Source: Ruminococcus sp. (GTDB taxonomy: Bacteria > Bacillota > Clostridia > Oscillospirales > Ruminococcaceae). Taken from it: 52,196 nucleotides of DNA. The number at the start of each line of letters is the position of its first letter. Positions within the stretch are counted from its first letter, which is position 1. Under the pieces are notes generated by a model. That model was not told where the DNA came from and did not search any database. It saw nothing but the letters and a program-made list of their open reading frames with translations. Below are positions 16,127 to 24,671 of this stretch, piece after piece. The stretch lies in assembly GCA_023667165.1 (NCBI GenBank), contig JAMPAO010000008.1:1-52196 (forward strand). Direction: 5' to 3'. The translations under genes and the position numbers were made by a program.

Positions 16127-16158
16127 TTCGCCTCCGATATTTTTCGGGGGCGAATTTT
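16127..16158 (+). terminator. Intrinsic terminator after the NagZ-like gene
   Basis: An 11-bp stem with one G-T pair (16127-16137 / 16144-16154) and a 6-base loop is followed by TTTT, starting 13 bases after the stop. Confidence 0.75.
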
Positions 16159-16369
16159 AGATACTGCGCTTAAAATTATGCGGTTTCGGCTATTCTCAGC
16201 CTTATTTGCGGAAAATGCCGATAGTATGCTGTTTCCCGTTTGTGCAGGATAAACATAAAAATAAAGCAAATGTTTGTAATTATCATAAGAAAAATACAAT
16301 TATGTATTTATTTGTTAATATTTTAGTGGTAAAATTTAATATGAAATATTTTCTGGAGGAGCTTTATTT

Positions 16370-16639
16370 ATGAAAGCAGTCATCACCGTTATCGGCAAGG
16401 ACGCCGTGGGCATCCTTGCAAAGGTAAGCAGTATATGCGCCGAGAACAACGCAAATGTTACCGAGGTCACACAGAGCGTCATGCAGGAAATGTTCGCCAT
16501 GATAATGATGGTGGATATTTCCGGACTGAACAGTGACTTTTCCGCTCTTCAGGATAAGCTGACGGAGCTGGGAAACAGCTTGGGACTTAAAATACACGCC
16601 ATGCATGAGGATATTTTCAATTCCATGCACAGCATATGA
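16370..16639 (+). CDS. ACT-domain protein (UPF0237 type)
   Basis: This 89-residue protein is a single ACT domain: AVITVIGKDAVGILAKVSSICAENNANVTEVTQSVM. ACT domains bind amino acids and regulate metabolism; this GcvR-like stand-alone form has no known ligand. TGGAGGAG lies 7 bases before the ATG. It is followed 18 bases later by a UPF0210 gene, a pairing conserved across Firmicutes, for instance in streptococci, so the two proteins likely act together. Confidence 0.88.
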   Translation: MKAVITVIGKDAVGILAKVSSICAENNANVTEVTQSVMQEMFAMIMMVDISGLNSDFSALQDKLTELGNSLGLKIHAMHEDIFNSMHSI

Positions 16640-16657
16640 CCGCAGGAGAACGTGACG

Positions 16658-18013
16658 ATGATCAACGTATATGATATTCTTGAAACTATCCGCATGATCC
16701 AGGACGAGTGCCTGGACATAAGGACAATAACCATGGGGATCTCTCTTCTCGACTGTATCGACAGCGACATTGACAGAGCGTGCGGCAAGGTCTACGACAA
16801 AATCATACGCTGTGCGGGAAACCTTGTCAGGACGGGAGAGGAGATCGAAAAGGAATACGGTATCCCCATCATCAACAAGCGGCTTTCCGTTACTCCCATA
16901 GCCATCGTTTCGGCTGCTTGCAAGGACAGTCCCGTTAAATTTGCCCTTACTATGGAAAAGGCTGCCAAGGAATGCGGCGTAAATCTTATCGGAGGATATT
17001 CCGCCCTCGTACAGAAAGGCTTTTCGGCGGGGGACGAGAGATTTATCAAAACGATTCCCGAAGCGCTGGAGGCTACATCCTGCGTATGCTCGTCGGTAAA
17101 CGTCGGTTCGACGAAAACCGGCATAAACATGGACGCTGTGAAGCTCATGGGCGGCATTGTAAGGCAGTCTGCGGAGCTTACCGCCGACCGGCAGTGCTTC
17201 GGCGCCGCAAAGCTGGTGGTATTCTGCAACGCCGTGGACGATAATCCTTTTATGGCGGGAGCCTTTCACGGAGTGGGAGAGCCGGACTGCATAATAAATG
17301 TGGGCGTTTCCGGTCCGGGAGTGGTACGCTCCGCTTTGGCGAAATATCCCGACGCGGACATAAACGGTCTGGCGGATATTATAAAGAAAACCGCGTATAA
17401 GATAACGAGAGTGGGGCAGCTTGTGGGCGTTAAGGCTTCCGAAAGGCTGGGAGTGCCGTTCGGGATAGTGGATCTGTCCCTTGCGCCTACCCCTGCGGTG
17501 GGCGACAGCGTGGCTTATATACTTGAGGAAATGGGACTGGAAAAATGCGGGTGCGCGGGAACTACCGCCTGCCTTGCCATGCTCAACGACGCCGTTAAAA
17601 AAGGCGGAGTTATGGCTTGCTCGCGGATAGGCGGTCTTTCGGGAGCGTTTATCCCCGTTTCGGAGGACGCGGGAATGATAGCGGCTGCGGAATGCGGTTC
17701 GCTTCTTATAGAAAAGCTGGAGGCAATGACGGCTGTCTGCTCGGTGGGACTTGATATGATAGTTATCCCCGGTGACACCTCTGCGGAGATCATATCGGGC
17801 ATTATTGCGGACGAGGCGGCTATAGGAATGGTCAACAGCAAGACTACCGCTGTAAGGATAATCCCCGCCATAGGCTGCGGGGAGGGAGATGTTCTGGATT
17901 GGGGCGGTCTTTTCGGAAAAGGCCCCGTTATGAGGGTCAACGCCAATTCTCCCGCTAAATTCATAAACAGAGGCGGTCAGATACCCGCTCCTCTGCACAG
18001 TCTGAAAAATTAG
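16658..18013 (+). CDS. UPF0210 (DUF711, PFL-like) family protein
   Basis: This 451-residue protein begins MINVYDILETIRMIQDECLDIRTITMGISLLDCID, the typical UPF0210 N-terminus, and contains the glycine-rich CINVG-like segment INVGVSGPGVV and the GCGEGD near the C-terminus. Family members have a fold related to pyruvate formate-lyase/glycyl radical enzymes but no glycyl-radical loop that I can see, and their reaction is unknown. AGGAGAA stands 7 bases before the ATG at 16658; a GTG at 16652 is too close to it. It is co-transcribed with the ACT-domain gene and perhaps reads on into the V-ATPase genes 100 bases downstream. Confidence 0.88.
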   Translation: MINVYDILETIRMIQDECLDIRTITMGISLLDCIDSDIDRACGKVYDKIIRCAGNLVRTGEEIEKEYGIPIINKRLSVTPIAIVSAACKDSPVKFALTMEKAAKECGVNLIGGYSALVQKGFSAGDERFIKTIPEALEATSCVCSSVNVGSTKTGINMDAVKLMGGIVRQSAELTADRQCFGAAKLVVFCNAVDDNPFMAGAFHGVGEPDCIINVGVSGPGVVRSALAKYPDADINGLADIIKKTAYKITRVGQLVGVKASERLGVPFGIVDLSLAPTPAVGDSVAYILEEMGLEKCGCAGTTACLAMLNDAVKKGGVMACSRIGGLSGAFIPVSEDAGMIAAAECGSLLIEKLEAMTAVCSVGLDMIVIPGDTSAEIISGIIADEAAIGMVNSKTTAVRIIPAIGCGEGDVLDWGGLFGKGPVMRVNANSPAKFINRGGQIPAPLHSLKN

Positions 18014-18113
18014 AGCGTGCCGGCATTATCCGAAATGCTCGGATCGCCTGCGGATACAGGCAATATTACCCGAAAGGGATCACATTACAGGAAAGCAAGG
18101 TGCTGATCTAAGT

Positions 18114-18425
18114 ATGGACGATATCATCAAATCCATAATCGACATTGACAGAGGAGCTACAAAAAGGCTTGAGGAAGCCGAAAAGGAAAAGCTACGCATT
18201 ATCAGCAACGCCAGGAGGGAAGAGGAAAAGATAATCAAGGACGCCGTGCTCAATTCGAGCAGAGAGCTTGAAAAGCTGGAAAAGCGGAAAAAAGCCGAAG
18301 CCGACGAGAAAATTGCCCGTCTTGAAGAGGAAAAGCAGCGCAGGATGTCCGAAATGACGCGGTCATTTGAGGAGAATTCCGACAGATGGTGCGAGGAGAT
18401 CTTTTCCGCCGTTATATCCGGCTGA
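18114..18425 (+). CDS. V-type ATPase peripheral stalk subunit (G/H type)
   Basis: This 103-residue protein is almost one continuous charged helix (Lys/Glu/Arg rich from residue 15 to 90), which fits the G/H stalk subunit that pairs with subunit E as a heterodimeric coiled coil. It is the first gene of the V-ATPase operon. No enzymatic motif is expected. The identification rests on helix character and position, because the family is poorly conserved in sequence. Confidence 0.75.
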   Translation: MDDIIKSIIDIDRGATKRLEEAEKEKLRIISNARREEEKIIKDAVLNSSRELEKLEKRKKAEADEKIARLEEEKQRRMSEMTRSFEENSDRWCEEIFSAVISG

Positions 18426-18455
18426 CCCATGCGGCGCTGAAAGGAGGCGATGAGC

Positions 18456-19517
18456 TTGAACCCTAAGGGCAAGGACGCGGGAGGACGGAAGCTGAACGCT
18501 ACTGTGGCAAAAATGCACGCCGTTTACGGCAAAAGACTCAAAAACGAGGATTATTCCGCTCTTATGAGCTGTACGTCCGTAGCGGACGCGGCGGGGTATC
18601 TGAAAAGAAACACCTACTTTTCCCGCGCTCTGGAGGGAATAGACACGGAAACTCTCCACAGAGGCAATCTTGAAAACATTCTCAGAAGAAGCGTTATCGA
18701 AAATTATTTCAGGATAACCGGCTTTGAAAAAATAGGCATGAACGAGTTTTATAACTATATCGTCATAAAAACGGAGATAGACGAGATACTGATATGCATT
18801 CTTCATCTGAACGCAGGAACCACGGATCATATCACAACTCTGCCGATCTACATGAACAAATACACCTCGTTCAATCTTCTTGAGCTTGCAAAGGTGCGTG
18901 ATTTTTCAGAGCTGCTGACGCTGACGGAAAAAACGCCTTATTATGACATATTGAAGCAGTTCAAGACCGATAAGCCGGGAGTTCATATCGATTACGCAGG
19001 CTGCGAGCTGAAGCTGAGGACCTACTATTTCGGGCGCCTCATAGAGTCCCTCGGAGCTTTCGGAGCGGATACCCAAAACCGGATGAAAAATTATATCGGC
19101 ACGCAGATAGATATGATAAATATCATAAACTCCTACCGCATGACCAAATATTTCAGCGCCGACCGGCATGAAATAAAAAAAAGAATGATACCTATTTACC
19201 TGAAAATTCCCGAAAAGAAGATGGACGAGCTTTACAGCGCCAACGGCGAGGAGGATTTTCTCGGTAAATTCTCAAAGACCTATTACGGCAGAGAGCTTGC
19301 CGAGGAGGGATATGACATGAAAAATCCCGAGGCGGCGCTTATCCATTTCAGATACAAGCAGACAAAAAGAGCTTTCAGCAGATCCGTTACCGCTCCCGAA
19401 TGCTTTTTTACCTTTAATACTCTTGCGGAGATCGAGATGAAGAATATTATAAGGATAATCGAGAGCATACGGTACGAGCTTCCCGTGAGGGAGATAAGCT
19501 CTTTGCTGATAAATTAA
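18456..19517 (+). CDS. ntpC: V-type ATPase subunit C (central-stalk adaptor, d-like)
   Basis: This roughly 353-residue, largely helical protein matches bacterial V-ATPase subunit C, which joins the rotor shaft D/F to the K ring. Visible features are the N-terminal RLKNEDYSALMSCTSVADAAGYLKRNTYF and the later NIINSYRMTKYFSADRHEIKKRMIP, conserved in the family. The TTG at 18456 is placed 8 bases from GGAGG; an ATG at 18450 is only 2 bases away and less likely. It lies between the stalk gene and subunit I. Confidence 0.88.
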   Translation: MNPKGKDAGGRKLNATVAKMHAVYGKRLKNEDYSALMSCTSVADAAGYLKRNTYFSRALEGIDTETLHRGNLENILRRSVIENYFRITGFEKIGMNEFYNYIVIKTEIDEILICILHLNAGTTDHITTLPIYMNKYTSFNLLELAKVRDFSELLTLTEKTPYYDILKQFKTDKPGVHIDYAGCELKLRTYYFGRLIESLGAFGADTQNRMKNYIGTQIDMINIINSYRMTKYFSADRHEIKKRMIPIYLKIPEKKMDELYSANGEEDFLGKFSKTYYGRELAEEGYDMKNPEAALIHFRYKQTKRAFSRSVTAPECFFTFNTLAEIEMKNIIRIIESIRYELPVREISSLLIN

Positions 19518-19539
19518 CGGAAAGGACGGTGTACCTTAT

Positions 19540-21492
19540 ATGGCTTCTATTGAGAAAATGATGTTTGCCGACATTGCGGGAATAGACGACGAGCTTGACG
19601 CCGTGCTTGAGATCATCAGCTCCTGCGGCTGCTTTCATATGGAAAACGCGGCGGCGGCTCACATCGGCGGCGGAAAATACACCGCAAAACGGGAAAATCC
19701 TTATACGGCAACTGTCAAGCTGCTGTCGGAAATTTCCGCGCTTACGGGGATAAAGCCGGAGAAGACCGACGCGTCGGATATCCACGATTCAGACGCGGAG
19801 CGAATTATGGAGGAGGTTCGCTCCATGCGCAACCGTATCCAGAAGCTCAAAGCCGAGGTGAAAAAAGCAGAGGATCAGCTTAACACCCATACCATGGCTC
19901 TTGAGCAGGTGGCTCACCTAAACGGCGAAAACGGAGCCGGAAAGCTGGATATGGATCTTGAGCAGATATTCGCCTGCAAGCACATCAAGGTAAGATTCGG
20001 AAGATTTTCCGTGGACAGCTATGAGAAGCTGCCCTATTACGAGGACAAGAACTTCTACTTCCTGGTGTACGGCAGGGACAGCAAGTACTGCTACGGCTTC
20101 TGCTTTGCTCCCGTATCCGATATCGAGGAGATAGACCAGATACTGGACTCCCTTTTCTTTGAACGGATACGTATGCCCGAATTCGTAAAGGGAAACGCCG
20201 AGGACGCCGCGAAAAATCTGCGGGACGACATCGAAAGGGACAAGAAAAACGTGGAGGAGAAACGCAGTCAGCTTGAAAAGTATGCTTCGGACAACAAAAC
20301 GCTGCTGTGCAAGTATTTCACAAAATTCAAGGCTCTTCACGACACGTTCGACCTGCGGGAAAAGGTCATGATAATAAGAAACAAATTCTATATTGTGGGT
20401 TTTGTTCCGGAAAAGGACGGAGATAGGTTCAAAAAATATTTCGAGGATCTCAGATCTGTGTCGGTGGTAATGAAGCCCTGCGACGAAAGCGGAGATATCG
20501 AAACGCCCGTCAAGCTGAAAAACAACAAGTTCTCCGAGCCCTTTTCCATGTTTGTGGATCTTTACGGTCTGCCGTCCTACAACGACACAAACCCCACCAT
20601 GCTGGTGGCTGTCACCTACACGCTGCTGTTCGGCATAATGTTCGGAGATCTGGGGCAGGGACTGCTGGTGCTGATACTGGGCATTGTTCTTTGGAAATGG
20701 AAAAAGATGACCTTGGGGCGCATAATGGAACGGCTGGGCGTTTCAAGCATGATATTCGGAACGCTGTACGGCAGCGTTTTCGGGTACGAAGAGCTGCTCG
20801 ACCCCATGTACGAGTCCCTGGGGATATCTTTCCTGCCGTTTAAGGCGATACACAATATCAACACCGTTCTTTATGCGGCTATCGGCATAGGTATCTTCAT
20901 AATTATTATGTCGGTTTTCGTAAATATGATAATGGGATTTAAGGAAAAAAATTACACCCGCGCTCTTTTCGGAAACAGCGGTTTGGCGGGACTGGTCTTT
21001 TACTGCGCACTGCTTATGCTGCTGGTGGGCGGCATGGCCGGCTTGAATGTGGGAGGCCCCGTTTACATCATCTGCCTGATCGTTCTTCCTCTGCTGATCA
21101 TGTTTTTCAGGGAGCCTCTGGGAAGCCTGGCGGCGGGCAAGGGTTTTCATATAGATGAAAGTCCGGGGGACTTTATTGCCGCAAATTTCTTTGAATGCTT
21201 TGAGTTCCTGCTGGGTTATGCCACCAATACGCTTTCTTTTGTAAGAGTGGGAGGCTTCGTGCTTTCCCACGCGGGAATGATGTCGGTGGTGCTTTCGCTG
21301 GCGGATATGTCGGGTACTCTCTCTCCGCTGGTCATGGTCATAGGAAACCTGTTTGTAATGTGTCTTGAGGGTCTTTTGGTGGGTATTCAGGTACTCAGAC
21401 TTGAATTCTACGAGATGTTTTCAAGATATTACACGGGCGGCGGCAAGGCCTTTGAGCCTGTCAGCATAAATTACGATGAGATCATCGAATAA
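19540..21492 (+). CDS. ntpI: V-type ATPase subunit I (a-like membrane subunit)
   Basis: This 650-residue protein has a soluble N-terminal half with two coiled coils (about residues 80-125 and 225-275) and a C-terminal half with about seven or eight membrane segments. It contains GDLGQGLL and the helix with NTLSFVRVGGFVLSHAGMM, where the Arg is the one that faces the K-ring glutamate during ion transfer. It forms the stator half-channel for ion entry and exit. The second gene after it is the K ring, and the start ATG at 19540 has AAAGGACGG upstream. Confidence 0.95.
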   Translation: MASIEKMMFADIAGIDDELDAVLEIISSCGCFHMENAAAAHIGGGKYTAKRENPYTATVKLLSEISALTGIKPEKTDASDIHDSDAERIMEEVRSMRNRIQKLKAEVKKAEDQLNTHTMALEQVAHLNGENGAGKLDMDLEQIFACKHIKVRFGRFSVDSYEKLPYYEDKNFYFLVYGRDSKYCYGFCFAPVSDIEEIDQILDSLFFERIRMPEFVKGNAEDAAKNLRDDIERDKKNVEEKRSQLEKYASDNKTLLCKYFTKFKALHDTFDLREKVMIIRNKFYIVGFVPEKDGDRFKKYFEDLRSVSVVMKPCDESGDIETPVKLKNNKFSEPFSMFVDLYGLPSYNDTNPTMLVAVTYTLLFGIMFGDLGQGLLVLILGIVLWKWKKMTLGRIMERLGVSSMIFGTLYGSVFGYEELLDPMYESLGISFLPFKAIHNINTVLYAAIGIGIFIIIMSVFVNMIMGFKEKNYTRALFGNSGLAGLVFYCALLMLLVGGMAGLNVGGPVYIICLIVLPLLIMFFREPLGSLAAGKGFHIDESPGDFIAANFFECFEFLLGYATNTLSFVRVGGFVLSHAGMMSVVLSLADMSGTLSPLVMVIGNLFVMCLEGLLVGIQVLRLEFYEMFSRYYTGGGKAFEPVSINYDEIIE

Positions 21493-21518
21493 TTTTTATT
21501 TAGTTGGAGGAATTAAAA

Positions 21519-21947
21519 ATGTACATTTTCTTGCTTCCCCTCGTTATTGTTGTTCTTTTGTCACTTCCTGTTATTTCAAGGATAAAGCATTTTACGGACG
21601 GAACAAAAGCCAAAAATGCCATTATAGGAAATCTTTGCACGTTTTTCGGCATCATGATACTGGCTGTCGTTCTTCCGCTGGGAAATTTCGTTTCGGCTGA
21701 GGTCGTTGAAGAAACTGCGGGTGTTATAAGCTCTGCGGGAATGGGTTATCTTGCGGCTGCGCTGGCGGTAGGACTTGGCTCTATCGGATGCGGTATCGCG
21801 GTAGCGAACGCCGCTCCCGCGGCTATCGGAGCGGTTGCGGAGGAACCGGGCTGCTTCGGTAAGGCAATGATCTTTGTCGCGCTGGGCGAGGGCGTCGCTC
21901 TCTACGGATTTCTTATCGCGTTCCTTATCATACAGGCTGTCGGCTGA
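21519..21947 (+). CDS. ntpK: V-type ATPase subunit K (ion-binding ring)
   Basis: This 142-residue protein has four hydrophobic segments. Only the second pair looks like a c-type hairpin: GMGYLAAALAVGLGSIGCGIAVANAAPAAIGA, then MIFVALGEGVALYGFLIAFLII with the ion-binding Glu. The first pair lacks the glycine pattern and ends GNFVSA, which could be a signal-like cleavage point. The canonical Enterococcus K subunit is a true duplication of the hairpin, so this shape differs. The ATG at 21519 has TTGGAGGA 9 bases upstream; a TTG at 21504 lies within it. I cannot tell Na+ from H+ specificity. Confidence 0.9.
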   Translation: MYIFLLPLVIVVLLSLPVISRIKHFTDGTKAKNAIIGNLCTFFGIMILAVVLPLGNFVSAEVVEETAGVISSAGMGYLAAALAVGLGSIGCGIAVANAAPAAIGAVAEEPGCFGKAMIFVALGEGVALYGFLIAFLIIQAVG

Positions 21948-21964
21948 TAACAGGGTATATTGCC

Positions 21965-22273
21965 ATGAAATTTTTCCTTATAAGCGATAATGTTGATACG
22001 ATCACAGGCATGAGGCTGGCGGGGATAGAGGGCGTGCTTGTCCATAAGCCTGAGGAAGCCGAAAAGGCTTTGACCGAGGCAATGGAAAACAGCGACGTAT
22101 CCGTGATACTTATGACCGCAAGGCTCATCGGAATGATAGAGGAAAAGGTGAACGAGTTCAAGCTCACAAGACCTTCTCCTCTCATATCGGAAATACCCGA
22201 CCGCCACGCTTTCGCGGACGTTACCGAATCCATATCAAACTATGTCAGTCAGGCGATAGGTATTAAATTATAA
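21965..22273 (+). CDS. ntpG: V-type ATPase subunit F (rotor)
   Basis: This 102-residue protein opens MKFFLISDNVDTITGMRLAGIEGVLV and continues with VSVILMTARLIGMI, the Rossmann-like F subunit that binds the D shaft. The C-terminal part, ending AIGIKL, should form the helix that contacts subunit D. It follows subunit K by 17 bases. The gene symbol follows Enterococcus usage and could equally be written atpF or ntpF. Confidence 0.88.
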   Translation: MKFFLISDNVDTITGMRLAGIEGVLVHKPEEAEKALTEAMENSDVSVILMTARLIGMIEEKVNEFKLTRPSPLISEIPDRHAFADVTESISNYVSQAIGIKL

Positions 22274-22305
22274 AAGACGGCCACTCTTTGAAAAGGAATG
22301 ATATT

Positions 22306-22905
22306 TTGGAAAAGGAAAAACTCAGCCGCTTTCTTTCAGCCGTTAATTCGGTTACTGATAAGCAGGTAAACGATATTATCAGCGAGGCGCAGCAGGAAAG
22401 GGACAGCATTCTTTCAAGCGCACTGGCTGAAGCAAAAAACGCCGAAGAACGCCATGTAAGCGATAATCTGAAGATGATATCCGGAAAGTATATCCGCATG
22501 GTTTCCAAGGCGGAGCTGGATATGAAGAAGGAAGTCCTTTTAAAGCGGGAGGAGCTTACGGGCAAGCTGTTCGAGCGTGTGGCGGATATGCTCCGCAAAT
22601 ATACGTCCGGCAAGGAATACGGGGAAAGGCTTGTTAAGGAGATATCCGGAGAGGAGCTTTCGGATAATTCAAGGATATTTCTCTCTCCGAACGATATGCG
22701 GTTTGAAAAGGATATCAGAGCCGCCTGCAAAGGTATAAACGCGGAGATCTCCGCGGACGAGAACATAAAATACGGCGGCTTTTGCATTCTCCGTACCGAC
22801 AAGGGAACCGTTACCGACAGGACGTTCGACTGCGCATTAAGAGAGCAGCAGAGCTTGTTTGCGTCAAAAAATCTTATGGCTTCGCGGGAGGGACAGAAAA
22901 ATTGA
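22306..22905 (+). CDS. ntpE: V-type ATPase subunit E (peripheral stalk)
   Basis: This 199-residue protein has a long N-terminal coiled coil (about residues 5-95: VTDKQVNDIISEAQQERDSIL...) and a globular C-terminus (GGFCILRTDKGTVTDRTFDCALREQ) that binds the top of the A3B3 head. The TTG at 22306 has AAAAGGAATGA upstream; an earlier TTG at 22288 precedes that site. Its stop overlaps the start of subunit A (TTGA), so the two are translationally coupled. Confidence 0.88.
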   Translation: MEKEKLSRFLSAVNSVTDKQVNDIISEAQQERDSILSSALAEAKNAEERHVSDNLKMISGKYIRMVSKAELDMKKEVLLKREELTGKLFERVADMLRKYTSGKEYGERLVKEISGEELSDNSRIFLSPNDMRFEKDIRAACKGINAEISADENIKYGGFCILRTDKGTVTDRTFDCALREQQSLFASKNLMASREGQKN

Positions 22906-24671
22906 ATACCGTATTTTCTATTAACGGACCTGTTGTAAAGGTTCGGGACACTTCGGATTTTGCAATGCTTGAAATGGTGTACGTGGGGGCGCGCCGCCTC
23001 ATAGGAGAGGTCATCGGAGTAAATTCCGAGGAAACCACAATTCAGGTTTACGAGGTGACCACGGGACTTCGCCCGGGAGAACCTGTTACAGGCACCGGCG
23101 CTCCCGTATCGGCAGTGCTGGGTCCGGGAATAATATCAAATATATTCGACGGTATAGAGCGTCCTCTGAAAAAGATAGAGGAGCTTTCCGGAGTGTATAT
23201 TTCCGAGGGTGCAAACGTCGATAACCTTGACGCCGAAAAAAAATGGAAGGTCACGGTCAAGGCAGCCAAGGGCGATATGCTTGAGGGCGGCAGCATATAT
23301 GCCGTATGTCCGGAAACTCCCATGGTAGAGCATAGGTGCATGATCCCGCCCAATTTAAGGGGAGAAGTCACTTTTGCCGCCGATGACGGTGAATACTCCG
23401 TAAACGATGTCATTCTCCGCTTAAAAGACGCCGAGGGCGGCGAACATGAGCTGACCCTTTGCCAGAAATGGCCTATAAAGCAGCCAAGACCCTTTGGCAG
23501 ACGTCTGCCTATCAACCGTCCTCTTATAACGGGGCAAAGGGTGATCGACACTATATTGCCTATCGCAAAGGGCGGCACGGCTGCCGTTCCGGGCGGCTTC
23601 GGCACGGGCAAGACCATGACCCAGCATCAGCTTGCAAAATGGTGCGACGCCGATATTATCGTTTATATCGGCTGCGGCGAGCGCGGAAATGAGATGACCC
23701 AGGTGCTGGAGGAATTTTCGGGTCTTATCGACCCCAAGACCAACCGTCCCCTTACGGACAGAACCGTGCTTATAGCCAATACGTCGAATATGCCCGTTGC
23801 GGCAAGAGAGGCGTCTATTTACACGGGTATAACCATTGCGGAATATTACCGTGATATGGGGTATCATATAGCGATAATGGCTGATTCCACCTCGCGGTGG
23901 GCGGAGGCTTTGAGAGAAATAAGCGGACGTTTGGAGGAAATGCCTGCGGAGGAGGGTTTCCCCGCATATCTGCCCTCACGGCTTTCGGAATTTTACGAAA
24001 GAGCGGGTTATGTGGAAAGCCTTAACGGCAGCGAGGGAAGCGTTACCATTATCGGAGCGGTATCTCCTCAAGGCTCGGACTTTTCCGAACCCGTCACTCA
24101 AAATACAAAAAGATTTGTGCGCTGCTTCTGGGCGCTGGACAAATCTCTTGCATATGCAAGACATTATCCCGCCATTAACTGGAACAGCAGCTATTCGGAG
24201 TATACCGACGATCTGGGTGAATTTTACTATATGAACGTTGATAAGGATTTCCTTATTTGCAGGCAGAAAATATCCTCCCTGCTGATAGAGGAAAACAAGC
24301 TTATGGAGATAGTAAAGCTTATCGGCGCGGACGTTCTGCCGGACGACCAGAAGCTGACCATAGAAACGGCAAGGGTCATAAGAGTTGGCTTTTTACAGCA
24401 AAACGCCTATCACAAGGACGATACCTACGTTCCCCTTGACAAGCAGTTCAGGATGATGAAGAGCATTATCAGGCTGTATGACAGGTGCAGCGGGGCGATC
24501 GAGCAGAATGTTCCGCTGAATATGATACTTGCAACGGGTATTTTTGAAAAGGTAATAAAGATGAAATACGATATCCCAAACGATAAGCCGGAAATGTTCA
24601 CAGACCTTGACGTTCAGATAGACCAGACGGTGAAAAGGGTCGTAAAGCAATGTTCGGAGGAGGGCAGATAA
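22902..24671 (+). CDS. ntpA: V-type ATPase catalytic subunit A
   Basis: This 589-residue catalytic subunit has the Walker A GGFGTGKTMTQ (about residues 231-241), the Walker B/arginine-bearing YHIAIMADSTSRWAEALREISGRLEEMPAEEGFPAYL, and the A-type non-homologous insert (about 110-200, GGSIYAVCPETPMVEHRCMIPPNLRG). The TTG at 22902 is the natural start, with GGGAGGG upstream; a frame 40 codons longer lies inside subunit E. It hydrolyses or makes ATP in the head and overlaps subunit B by one base (TAATG). Confidence 0.97.
   Translation: MNTVFSINGPVVKVRDTSDFAMLEMVYVGARRLIGEVIGVNSEETTIQVYEVTTGLRPGEPVTGTGAPVSAVLGPGIISNIFDGIERPLKKIEELSGVYISEGANVDNLDAEKKWKVTVKAAKGDMLEGGSIYAVCPETPMVEHRCMIPPNLRGEVTFAADDGEYSVNDVILRLKDAEGGEHELTLCQKWPIKQPRPFGRRLPINRPLITGQRVIDTILPIAKGGTAAVPGGFGTGKTMTQHQLAKWCDADIIVYIGCGERGNEMTQVLEEFSGLIDPKTNRPLTDRTVLIANTSNMPVAAREASIYTGITIAEYYRDMGYHIAIMADSTSRWAEALREISGRLEEMPAEEGFPAYLPSRLSEFYERAGYVESLNGSEGSVTIIGAVSPQGSDFSEPVTQNTKRFVRCFWALDKSLAYARHYPAINWNSSYSEYTDDLGEFYYMNVDKDFLICRQKISSLLIEENKLMEIVKLIGADVLPDDQKLTIETARVIRVGFLQQNAYHKDDTYVPLDKQFRMMKSIIRLYDRCSGAIEQNVPLNMILATGIFEKVIKMKYDIPNDKPEMFTDLDVQIDQTVKRVVKQCSEEGR

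Noticed and set aside
16364..17998. 544-codon open frame on the minus strand
   Set aside because: It is antisense to the clear ACT and UPF0210 genes, and its His/Tyr/Arg-rich translation looks like a shadow of a biased codon pattern.
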